From: Littorina saxatilis
Lineage: Eukaryota; Mollusca; Gastropoda; Littorinimorpha; Littorinidae
Length of the DNA: 64,000 nt
Direction of reading: 5' to 3'
NCBI RefSeq assembly: GCF_037325665.1
Contig: NC_090246.1
Location: 93,594,499-93,658,498 of the forward strand
A program made the translations under genes and the position numbers. The notes beneath the pieces were generated by a model. The model ran no database searches. It saw only the letters and a program-made list of their open reading frames with translations, and was not told the DNA's origin. How positions within the stretch are numbered: the stretch's first letter is position 1; every line of letters begins with the position of its first letter. This document shows positions 31,745 through 44,293 of this stretch, in pieces.

Positions 31745-34497
31745 ACATCATCTGTGTGTGTGCTGTCAGTAACAGACAACAGTCAAATGCGCTTGTGTGT
31801 ATTGCCATGACTGACACAAAGTAAAAGCATTGCAAACATACATTGTGTTGGCTTTTTTTATGCTTTATTTGACCATCTTTTCAACTAAGAATCATATGTG
31901 TTGTGAAAAAATACATTAAGAGATCATATGAAAAGGCACAACACAACTTCACATGACAAAAGATTCTACTCTCTCTCTCACACACACACACACACACATC
32001 TAGAACAATAAATGAGACTATAAATAAACTGAACAATAGACTACAGCACAGTTTTCACTAAAAAATGAAAATCTGAAACACGCACACGTTTCCAGAACAA
32101 TAAATGAGCCTTTAAGTAAACTGAACAGTGAACTGCAGCAAATACTTCACTACAAAATTAAAATTAAAAACACAAGCACAAGCTTTCACTACAAACATAA
32201 AAGAATGAAAAAATATGTACAGTGTATCTGTATGTGTGTGTTTGGCTGTGTGTGTGTGTGTGTTTGGCTGTGTGTGTGTATGTGTGTGTGTGTGTTTGGC
32301 TGTGTGTGTGTGTGTGTGTTTGGCTCTGTGTGTGTGTGTGTGTGTGTGCGCGCACTTGTGTTAATGTGTGAAAAAGATCCTTAAACAAATACGAGTTCCC
32401 TTGACAACAAACTTATCACAACATATACATATGTTCAAAGAAGTTTCAGTATATATGATAAAAATCATATAAGCTTTGACAGAAGAACATACAGAAAACA
32501 CTATTTTCTTCTTAAGTAAACTAAACTGCACTTTAAAATAAGGTAGTTAAATATTACTAATTTGCTAGATGTTGTGATCTGATATTTAATTGTTGGTCTT
32601 GATTTGTCTTTAAAGCTTTTTACTTGCTTTGGAATCTATACAACAAAAAGTAAGGTTTGCAGTTTAGAGATACTTCAAACATTGTACAATACAGGTTAAT
32701 TAAAGCAGTTTTCAAATGTCTGCATTTGGAACACAATCCTGCATAATGTTTTAAATCAAATGTAAACAAGTTTGTTCCAAAACTGCTTAACACAATTGCA
32801 CATTTTCCAGTACATACATAGATTTGTGAAGGTTGTTTATGATACAGTTCAGTTATGGTAATAGCATTTAGACACTTTTACATGTTATATAACACAAAAC
32901 ACTGAACAAGCAAAAGTGAAAGACAATACAACTGACATTTGAGTACAGTGTACCATTTAAATATCAACTAAATAATCACTCGGATTCTCACTGTGAGAAA
33001 GCAACTCTGGAATGCAAATTCTTGTGCATGAAAAAAAACCACCATGAAAAAACCATGAAAAAACTCATAATGCCCTCTACAGACAAGATCAGTTCTAAAA
33101 TCATGAGCACCACAATCAAATAAAGAAACTAAACTGGCACATGCAGCTAAAGTCTAACCTGAGCACCTACATGATTGAGCAAATAAGCCCCTAAAGATCG
33201 TCTACGGCACTGTCATAAAATGAAGCAAACGTACAGCCACAGTGGTACCTACAATCAAAGGGCATCCCTGGGACCAGCCAAAAATAATCGTCTCTACATT
33301 GCAGGTGGCTTTTCATGACAGACATATTTTGGTAGAGGTAATAGAGAAAACGACTACAGAAGGTGTCCTTTAATAAGAGATGTCCTCTCATCAGAGGGGC
33401 TGCACATTGCAGGTACTGTACCACTGTACTGTCTTCAGGAAGTTAATGAGCATGTTTCTCACACCATGACAGCTGCAAAACAATTATCAGAGCCATCGTA
33501 TAGATTTGTACAAACAGGAAAAAAAACACTTTTGTATGAAGGCAGCAATGGGGCATGGCTGTGCACCAACACTTTTTTCTTGGAATGAATTACGGACATA
33601 GTAAGAACTGAAAAGAGAACTGACCAAATAAAACTGTCCATTAATCATATTTAAAGGCATAATCATCATTTGAACCCAAAAGACAAAAGGGCAAGTTGTC
33701 GGTATGGGAAAATAAGTTCCGTAAGGTAAAAGATAACTTACCAATCTTGCTATTCCTTCTTCTGGGACAGTATCAAATCCTAAATGAGCTGTTTGCATTT
33801 ACATTACTCTTGTAAATCAAAGTAACTACAGTAGGACAAAACATCCAAGCTTATAAAAAAGATAATGTCTGACCGTGACAATTACTATAACAATCAACAT
33901 ATGAATTGCATTTCCTTGGTATGCATATATATTTTTCACATGAGTACACTTTCTTTGGTCAAAAGTATGCACAATTTTCTCCGATCGGATTAGCATTGAA
34001 AAAATGGAACAAAACGGATAAATATACCCACACAACAAAACAACCACTCACTGCATAAAATACTTCAGAACATGGAATTTCACATCAGCAGCATAACTAT
34101 AACCATCACAGACATGATCAAGGCGGTGGCAAGATCTCAATGGCTACAAAAGTTGAAATAAAAGAAAATTTCATGTCTTGGTAAAAGCTGCTTTTTTTTT
34201 GGTGAACAAGATAAACAGGTTTCATACTGTATCAGTAAAAGTAAACAGATTTTTGTAATATTAAAAAAAAAAATTATTCAAAACACAAGTCAAAAATCAT
34301 TTGTCTTAAATGCTCCTGATTCACGGACACACCATTTCAGCAGGGAAAAACATTTGGTAATCACATTAACATTTTTAACACTCTTTGGGTATGGTAACTG
34401 TAGAAAAAAAGTATAACAGGAACAGTTTGCTTGTTTTGTATTACCCACGCCAGCCCAAATTCCGGAACAAAAAAGATTGACTTCCCACAATAGCAAA

Positions 34498-34890
34498 GTT
34501 TTCTTTCTTTATTTGGTGTTTAACGTCGTTTTCAACCACAAAGGTTATATCGCGACGGGGAAAGGGGGGATATGGGATAGAGCCACTTGTCAATTGTTTC
34601 TTGTTCACAGAAGCACTAGTCAAAAATTTGCTCCAGGGGCTTGCAACGTAGTACAATATATTACCTTACTGGGAGAATGCAAGTTTCCAGTACAAAGGAC
34701 TTAACATTTCTTACATACTGCTTGACTAAAATCTTTACAAAAATTGACTATATTCTATACAAGAAACACTTAACAAGGGTAAAAGGAGAAACAGAATCCG
34801 TTAGTCGCCTCTTACGACATGCTGGGGAGCATTGACATGCTGGGGAGCATCGGGTAAATTCTTCCCCCTAACCCGCGGGGGGGCAATAGC
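34498..34890 (-). mobile_element. SINE-like repeat with GACGTTAAACACCAAATAAA tail
   Basis: On the minus strand it ends in ATATAACCTTTGTGGTTGAA, then GACGTTAAACACCAAATAAA. Near the other side it has GAATTTACCCGATGCTCCCC and GTCGTAAGAGGCGACTAACG. The tail is shared with 18632-18690. The head is not clearly tRNA-like, so the copy may be truncated or of another SINE class. Confidence 0.5.
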
Positions 34891-35164
34891 AAAGTGGAGG
34901 TAGATTAATACAGAAACACATCTGATTTATCATAAATGATTCTGACATAAATGACTACCTTGGATATCCTGAGAGAGATCTATAGACCGATAACAAAGGC
35001 AAAAGTCTTAATTGCATAAAGAATCTAAAGACACAAATCCTGGTCACATCTTGTGACTCCCTGTACACACAGCACATCCGTTGGATCCATTATTTCCCTA
35101 ACACACAAAAGGCCAGATATATAACGAGATCAGTTTCACTTTGGAACACCCTTTTCACACACAA

Positions 35165-35525
35165 AAAAATGTCTTGCTGTCCGGTTTAACAGTATAGACA
35201 AGTGATTGACAAGAAGAAAACACAAAATGTCTTGCTGTCCGGTTAAACAGGATAGACAAGTGATCGACAAGAAGACACACAAAATGTCTTGCTGTCCGGT
35301 TAAACAGGATAGACAAGTGATCGACAAGAAGACACACAAAATGTCTTGCTGTCCGGTTAAACAGTATAGACAAGTGATCGACAAGAAGCAGACTCACAAA
35401 ATGTCTTGCTGTCCGGTTAAACAGTATAGACAAGTGATCGACAAGAAGAAAACACAAAATGTCTTGCTGTCCGGTTAAACAGTATAGACAAGTGATCGAC
35501 AAGAAGAAAACACAAAATGTCTTAG
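35165..35525. repeat. 57-60 bp minisatellite, 6 units
   Basis: The unit contains ATGTCTTGCTGTCCGGTTAA, ACAGTATAGACAAGTGATCG and ACAAGAAGAAAACACAAA. Six units differ mainly in the length of the A-rich part. The proteins predicted across it are repeat artefacts. Confidence 0.85.
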
Positions 35526-35841
35526 CACTAAAAGAAAAGGAAGCAGAACAGGGGGGGGAATCCCCAGGATCATTCGGGGGGGGGGGGGGGGGGAATCCCC
35601 AGGATCATTCATTGTTATAGACTAGCACCTTCAATCTACCCCAACTTACAAGCATCTGCTACAGTAACCTAGCCACTCACAAAAAGAAGAACAAGGGCAA
35701 AAAACAAAACTGTTAACAAAATTACTTAAAACTTAATCTCTTCTCATGGCATCGCATTCGGTTGTGACAGCACGTCCGGCCAATCAGCACCACATAAAAA
35801 CAGAGCCATCTTTGACATGTTGGTTGGTGATGGCGCTATTT

Positions 35842-38800
35842 TCATGTGGTGGACTGAGACGACTGAATGATGCTGGTGGGTCTTGGGGCCAGGTTGTAGT
35901 ACTGCTGCATGAAGTGACCGGGGTGGTACTGCACACACAAAAACACATCTTTCTTAGTATTCAATCATTGACAATTTTACAGCCAGGTACATGTACTGCA
36001 CACACAAAAACACATCTTTCTTAGTATTCAATTGTTAACCATTTCACAGCCAGGTATTGCACACACAAAACCACATCTTTTTTAGTAATCAATCGACTTA
36101 TTTCAGGAAAACATCTATTTCTATGAGTAGATTTCAGAAGAAGCAAAAGCTATACATGTACAAAGAAGTTACAGTACAAGCATTTAGCAACTTTTGTGCA
36201 GTCTTTGCAATCTTTACACAGTTTGTCTTCTGCCATTCATGTCCCGCAAAAGTAAACTGAAAAACCTGGTCACCTTTCTGATTAGTGCAGCCTTTTCAGA
36301 CCCCTCAATTAAGACTCAGACCTGGGAACCTGGGCATTCTCAAATAAACTTGGTGTATTTTCAGAAACATGAGCGTACTCCACACAGGATCTGAACATCC
36401 ATGATTCAAGCATGCTTGACAGGCGTCCGTCACACCGTTAATAAAGTTTACCAATACATTTAAAGCACAAACTTCTTTCGATGTTTACTGACAAAATCTG
36501 TAATCATGTGTCAAAATACTGGATCAGCTTCGGGTTGCGCTTGTGAAGAAAAGTAGTGTAGGAATTTTTCTCGTCGTATTTTTTTTCCGCTGACCGTACC
36601 GATCGTATTCCAGACAATCATGCGTACAAAATACAGGCGAAATCGTATGGGTTCCCAGGTCTGAAGACTCCCTCCCTTTAGACCTTGTTATCTCAGACTT
36701 CCTGTTCATAATCTCTGTAAAATTACCCCCATTTTAAGACTCCCTCCTTTTTAAGACCCGATTTTCTCAGATTTTTGGAGGTCTTAAAAGGAGGGTTCCA
36801 CTGTTCAGCCAAAATTCACTTACTGCTGGTGGGGGTGAGTCTCCTTCAGGTGCACCGATTATGCTGGGCCTGGTTTCCTCATTGGTGTTTCTGTAATGCA
36901 AACTTTCATAAAAAAGCTGTGAGAATATAAGGCTGAATGAAAAGAATAGACGATTTTTGGAAATAACTCTGTTGGGTTTGTATGTGTTGTGGAAAAGTTA
37001 CCTTTTCTTGCAAAAACTTGCAAAGACATGGAAGTAAGGGGCCAATCACTAGCGAGGTGTGAAGGAAACATGTGTTTCCGTGATTGGCCCCTCTAATGTT
37101 TGTACAAGGTTTCGCAGGAAAAGGTCACTCTCCCACAACCCATACAAACCCGATGGGAGTTATTTTCAGAATTCGTCTTTTAGCAAGCATCAAAAAGACA
37201 CACATACAAAACAAGAAAAAAAAAGAAACTCAGAAAGAAAGATGGAGAGAAAGAAGTAAAATGAACACAAATGCAAATGCTCATTTTCGAAGCAAATACA
37301 ATACCAAAAGACAGAGAACTACTATTCACAATAGAGAACTACTATTCACAATAGAGAACTACTATTCACAATAGAGAACTACTATTCACAATAGAGAACT
37401 ACTATTCACAATAGAGAACTACTATTCACAATAGAGAACTACTATTCACAATAGAGAACTACTATTCACAATAGAGAACTACTATTCACAATAGAGAACT
37501 AGTATTCGCAACAACTTCAGTGCTCGGGCACCCTCTGGCAACTGTAACACATCTTTCTTTTGATGAAGTTTACGCACTGAAGGCTAAGTTATCCTATGCA
37601 ATAGAGTAAACGAAAGAGATACAACAGAATTGAAAAGTAGACCTACATTGCACTGGCACGCTCTGGCCTGTCTGTGCTAGCGATGGTGCCATAGTTCTGC
37701 TGCTGATAAGGTGGTGGGTCGGGCAAGAACGGGTCCGTGTCATCCACCGGTGCGTAGCTTCGACATCCCTCTCGACCTCTTCGCCTGAAACAAAAAGAGC
37801 GTGACCAGTCTGTGTCATGCACCAAGTACTGAAGCCAAAGTTGTAGTCTCAAGCAACCAATCACCACTGACAAAGAAACATGAAAATACAGATGAGAGGG
37901 TAAGGTAAACATACAGTTTAATATTTAGAAAAAGATATGTTACAGCTTATCAAAGAAGACTGAATGAAGCACATTAACAGACAAAGGGGCATAAGGTAAC
38001 ACAAGCACACACAAAAATGATAAAAAGAAAGAAAGAAAAAAAGAAAAAAGGAACAAAAGAAAAGAAAGGAAAAAAGAAAGAAAAAAAGAACGAAAAAAGG
38101 AAGGAAAGAAAAAAAGAACGAAAGAAAGAAGAATCTTATCCTTGAAGCAAAACATACACATCTTTACAAAAATACCACCTTATGCATGTCCCTCTACTGC
38201 ATTTTAAAATAGTATTGTTTGAATCAAAAACGTGCGACCTTTCTGATAAAAATTCATTTCTCAGTGTACAACTGTACCATGATACAGTGGAGTCCAGCTA
38301 TAACGAACCTGGGTATAACGAAATCCCGCTTTTAACGAACTGCCATTGATTTCCCGGCAGACAGCCTTCTATTTCTTACTTGTTACTTTCCGGCTACAAC
38401 GAACCTTTTGAACTCATTTGCATAACGAACCCCTCTTATAACAAACACGTTTTCATCGCTCCAGAGCCGTTTTGTCTCTATAAGTCACAAGGCTATACAA
38501 TACAATACAATACAATAACTTTATTAATCTCTAAAAGAGAAATTACATTGCTGAGCGTTTGTGTCCGTAATAATAACATACATAAAACATTCAAAATAAA
38601 CATTTGTTCTTTGTCCTGAGAAAATATAGCACATTGGTTATCACATAAGAAAGTATATTAAAAATAAATTAACATGCATTCACCATCAACAATGCACAAA
38701 AGAAAGTCAGCACCTTGCCGGTTATCACATATTGTCTAAGATTAAGAGAGTAGAATGCAAAACAAAATCAACAATACTGAAACAATACAGAACACTGACC

Positions 38801-41800
38801 CCGTGCATCAGAGCGACAACACCAGCATCTACCGCCCCACCTGAGAATTGAAGATGTGAATTGCAGATGGAATGAACGAATTTCTGTAGCGTGTGGATCT
38901 TGCGGTTGGTTGTCTGAATCTGTTGCTCCTGTCTGTCCGTCTACTGTCAAATTCCGGTCTGAGTGGGTGCGAGTCGTCAGCCAAAATCTTCTGTACCTTG
39001 TCAGTCAGTTGTCGTTCATGTGTTGATGTGAAATTGTCCTGCTTCCTCCCAACCACCCCACTTGCTTTCCTGATGAATTTATCTAATCTATCCCTGTCTT
39101 GCTTGTTGATGTTGCCACCCCAACACACGGAGCTAAAGTACAACACACTATTGCACGTTGAAGTGTAAAACATCTGAAGGATTTCTTGTCTGATGTTAAA
39201 AGACCTGAGTTTTCTCAAAAAGTACAGGCGAGAGTGGAGTTTCTTCACAAGGGCATCAGAGTTTGGTTTCCATGTCAACTTATTGTCTATAATCACCCCC
39301 AAATACTTATACTGCTCTACCTTCTCTACGACCTCCCCCTTGATCACTATCTCCCTGTGTACATGTTCCCCCCTCCTGTTGTCCATTATCATTTCCTTTG
39401 TCTTCCCCACATTAAGCTCTAAATAGTTGTTTTCACACCACCCCACAAACCTATCTACCTCCTGCCTGTAGTCAGAGTCGTCGTCAACAGTCAGCAGTCC
39501 GGTCAGTCCAGTGTCGTCAGCAAACTTGGTTATGGGGCAGGAGTCACTAGAACTTCTGAAATCTGCTGTGTAGAGAGAAAAAAGAAAAGGTGAGAGTACT
39601 GTGCCTTGTGGTGCCCCTGTGTTTGTGCAGATTGTGTCTGAAACTGATTGCCCCCCCACCCTAACATACTGTGGCCTGTTTGTCAGGTCAACGAACTGAT
39701 GTCAATAATTGTCTCCAAAGACAAAAATACACAAAAATACACAAACACAAGTGCACATCGGGTGATGAGCGAACTCTGAACAAACTAACAGCGGGAGGGA
39801 GGTGCACAGATCGAACCAAAACCGAAAGTTGTGGTGACGTCATGACATTTTGCGATGTACGTCAGCGAAGCTTGTGCACATGTGGTCTGTCTTGCTAAAA
39901 ACAATGGCTGAAGAACATGGTTTCGAAATCTGGAACTGTTTTTTTTGTTTTCTCCGATCCGTGACCGAGTGACGCGATATAGAACCACGCGTTCATTTGA
40001 ATCAATACTCTCCTCAGGCAGTGAAGTCTCCTAAATTGCTCAACACTGTGGACAGTCCGGAGTGCAGTTGAGACAATGACAAAAGGTGACGTTTTCATGT
40101 CAGTATGTCCCAAATGACATCACCAGTACATTTTTCATTCTATCTAATCTGTTTTCGTTCTATTTTTTCTAATAACATGCGTTAACAATTGATTGCCAAC
40201 TGGAATGGAAGAGCACAAAAAGTGTAACTTGATATGTAGTTTCTCTAGAGGGAAAAACATCTTCCACTTTCATGTCAGTGTGTCCCATGCAACATACATT
40301 TGCCAAACAGCTATGTGTAAGTAGATTATTTGTTAGTGGTATAGAAAATACTGATCAACAATCAAAGTCAGTTTTCACATTCATTTTCTACCTATTTCTT
40401 ATTTGTTTATTCTTTTGGCAATGGTGAAATGTCAGCAATCGTGTGTCATTCGGGACAGTAGACATGACACCTGACCTTTTGTCACTGTCTCAGTTATGTC
40501 CCATGAATGAGCGAGTCAAAGTTTTATCGTGAAAACTGACGCTTTTCGTGCACCTCCCGCTGTTAGTTTGCTGGAGCTCTCTATGGATTATATTATGAAG
40601 CTGTTCAAAACATGCAGAGATTGTACTCTCCAAGGACAGATCGATGGGACGATCATTTGAAGGTGAGTGGGAAAACTTGTCTTGAGGCCATTTAGGGTTG
40701 AAAACTCTACAGCGAATTACTGATATAACGAACTAAAATGTATCTCCCTTGAGATTCGTTGTACCCGGACTCCACTGTATGTTCAAATCCTACTAACCTT
40801 TTGTGTAGGTAGGGCCAGGCCAGAGCAGCACAGAAGATCATCACAGCACTGCACAGTCCAATCAAGGCAGAAAACAGCACCAGGTACCCCAAGCCATACC
40901 TGAAAAACAAGACAAGAACATGTCTGACAAAGTCGCTTAGCAAGTGGTGTTTTAGTGTAGCATTTTTTCAAATGTATTCCGATATCCGCATTTATGCCAT
41001 CTTGCACAAGAAAAAACTTGTTTAATAAAGTTTCATGAGAATGCAGAAACATGAAATGCCCATTAGATAGTATCAGCAGTGCCACTTTTCAGTGCAGACG
41101 TGTTATGACCCATTTTGTGACTGCTACAGTCGGAAGCAGAATGTTTACCAGGACTAACAAAAAGTGGGAACTGTTGCATGCTTGTGATTATTTGTTTAAG
41201 CGTAGCAATCTTAAGCTTGTGGTATAGCAGTTGCTCTTAAAATGTAGCATGCTACGCTGAAATTGTAGCAGTTGGCAGCTCTGTAGGAAGTACCCCCTCA
41301 CCCTCCCTCCATGTTCCTTAAGGTCTGGCTACAGTTTCATTCAATCAATCAATCAATATTGTTCATAGGGGGCCGGGTAGCTCAGGGGTAGAGCACTGGA
41401 CTTGTGATCCAGGGTCCCGGGTAGCTCAGTGGGTAGAGCACTGGACTTGTGATCCAGGGTCCCGGGTAGCTCAGTTGGTAGAGCACTGGACTTGTGATCT
41501 TAGGGTCACGGGTTCCAATCCAGGCCAAGACGGACACGGGTCAACTTTATGTGCAGACTCAGAGATGGTATCCATGTCCCATCCCTGTCATCACAGTGAC
41601 ACGTAAAAGACCTTGGTCATTCTGCCATAGTGCAAGTGGCTGATACCACCTAAACAGGGTTACAACTGGGTATCTCAACTAAAGTAAACATACCCCTGAT
41701 GGTTTCCCTGTAAGGGTGTAAAAAAAGGCAGTTATTATCATTGTTCATACTCACAAAGTTGTGCTGCAGAGGGCCCTGACACCTGAAATGTACTCCCCGT

Positions 41801-44204
41801 GCAGCGTATCGCAACTGCCCACCAGTGTGCTGATTGATGATAAGTTGCCGAAGACAAACTTCAAGTCTGATCGTATCATACTCACTGGACCTGTCAACTG
41901 ATTAGAAGAAAAGACAGAGTTAGTGAAATCTGGGATCACATTAACCGGAAATTTCAGATATTTTACTGATAGATATATCACAATACCGGAAATGAGTTAA
42001 ACAACCAGTCAAACATATGGTTTGATGTTTCCTGTAACTGGTTCCATGCGACAAATATAATGTAATCCCTTTGTGTTGGACTTTATTTGTCTGGTTTGAT
42101 GTTTCCTGTAACTGGTTCCATGCGACAAATATAATGTAGTCCCTTTGTGTTGGACTTTATTTGTCTGGTTTGATGTTTCCTGTAACTGGTTCCAGGCGAC
42201 AAATATAATGTAATCCCTTTGTGTTGGACTTTATTTGTCTGGTTTGATGTTTCCTGTAACTGGTTCCATGCGACAAATATAATGTAATCCCTTTGTGTTG
42301 GACTTTATTTGTCTGGTTGATGCGACAGAGTGACTTTTTTAATTTTTACATGTACAAGAGCTAGGATTCGTACTCGCAAAGAAATACCATCTTTGGAAAT
42401 GTCTAGTGTGGTCACTGTGCAATGTTTTTTATCTTCAAATTATTTTGCAAGATAATGTGAAAAGTACAGAACAGTGAGTCATACAGCATACTTGTTTCAC
42501 TTTGGTTCATTATCATAAGGCCCAAAACCCTTGGTGAGCTCAACGGGTCTGGTTTTATTCATTGACCATTATTTTCCTTTTCACTTGAACATGACCACAG
42601 CACAGCATGGCCATAGTCAATCAATCAATCAATGAGTCTTATATCGCGCATATTCCGTGGGTACAGTTCTAGGCGCTCTGCAGTGATGCCGTGTGAGATG
42701 AAATTTTATACGGCCAGTAGATTGCAGCCATGTCGGCGCATATTTACCTTTCACGGCCTTATTCCAAGTCACACGGGTATGGTAGACAATTATTAACTGT
42801 GCCTAAGCAATTTTGCCAGGAAAGACCCTTTTGTCAATCGTGGGATCTTTAACATGCACACCCAATGTAGTATACACGGGGGGTGGTTCGGACACCGAAG
42901 AGAGTCTGCACACAAAGTTGACTCTGAAATAAATTTCCGCCGAACCTGGGATCGAACTCGCGCTGACAGCGGCCAACTGAATACAAATCCAGCGCGCTAC
43001 CAACTGAGCTATATCCCCTAGTGACAACAATAATGAATATTGTGATAGCAGTTTTGATGTTGTTCTTGTTGCTGCTATTCATGCAACCTACCTTATCAGA
43101 AATGTTGAAAGGCAGAGACATGTTGACTGTTTTGTTCAGTGCTGTAATGGCCTCTGTCACTTTGGTCTGGGCATCAAGAATTTGCTGTCGAAGAAAGAGA
43201 ATAATCATTTTAAATACAACTCCCACTAAAATGTGGTAAACATATACAGAGATGTTGTTGAAGAAAAAGAATCTGATTTTAAAGACAACTCCACTAAAAT
43301 GTGGTAAACATATGCAGAGACAATCAAAAAGAAGGGAGAGTGACTAACTAAACTCAAAGAACAACGAGTACAAATACAAACCTCTTGGTATGGTTGGGAG
43401 GAGTCTGTGCATTTGATATAGGCTGTCAGGATGTCTGCAAGGATAAAAGAACAGCCAGTTCAATGTTTGTCATATTCCACAGTCAAAATAAAAAGAGATC
43501 TTAATATCATATAACACCCACGTCCACCCTTCAGAAGTGGCAGAATACAATTTTACATGTGATGGAGACTGTATCATCATTACTCAAGTATTAGAATACA
43601 AAAACTAACTGAACATCAGACGGCTCTTTTTCTTTCTTTGTTCTTCCATTTTCTTTCTTATACTTAATGTTCTCTTCCTTCTTTTTTTTTAACTGTTCAT
43701 CCCTTCTAAAAGTGCTAAAACTGAGTAAACTCACCTCCTTTCACTGTTCCATTCACTCTGGACATCACAAATGTGTCAGGATCAACGCAGAGGTCACCGC
43801 TGCCCTGAATCATAACAACATCAAATGACCCATAGCCCAGTCAAAGTATATAAAGCAGCCACAGAAATCTTTTCTTTTCTTTCTTCTTCTTCGTTAATGG
43901 GCTGAAACTCCCACGTTCACTCATGTTTTTGCACGAGTTGGTTTTAACGTGTATGACCGTTTCTACCCCGCCATTCAGGCAGGCATACGCCGCTTTCGGG
44001 GGAATTTCTTTACTTTAACTTTCATGTCAATGGGATGTGATTAGCCCCCTGTCTGAAATTAAATTACATGAACGGTCACAAAAACATTCATTATAAATTT
44101 ATCAGTGAAATTTGTGGTTACACTTTACAGTCGTCTTACCTAAGGAACAAACAGGTAGAACGCCTACACATGAACTCACACATGTACACACACCCACACA
44201 TACA

Positions 44205-44293
<89 letters not shown>

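Larger units (their letters stand above)
31860..35841 (-). other. Probable TTYH 3' untranslated region and convergent intergenic space
   Basis: Read on the minus strand, this follows the TTYH stop. A polyadenylation-like AATAAA lies at 31863-31868 (minus). It contains CA microsatellites (31977-31999, 32231-32350), a SINE (34498-34890), a minisatellite (35165-35525) and G-runs. Otherwise it is AT-rich without coding signal. The transcript end is a guess. Confidence 0.4.
38285..40777. mobile_element. pogo/Tigger-like transposon with TA duplication, holding a LINE fragment and an inner element
   Basis: Left end CAGTGGAGTCCAGCTATAAC, right end GTTGTACCCGGACTCCACTG, both flanked by TA (38283-38284 and 40778-40779). 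Repeats of TATAACGAAC lie near both ends. The interior holds a LINE fragment (38496-39660, minus) and a smaller element (39781-40571). No transposase domain of its own is recognisable. Its right end lies 18 bases from the TTYH splice donor at 40798. Confidence 0.65.

Noticed and set aside
35155-35502. Apparent Cys-rich repeat protein (LSILFNRTARHFV units)
   Set aside because: It is a translation of the 57-60 bp minisatellite in the TTYH 3' region. The unit length varies and is not kept to multiples of three throughout.
37940-38161. Phe/Leu/Ser-rich membrane-like protein
   Set aside because: Reverse translation of a degenerate AAAG tract.
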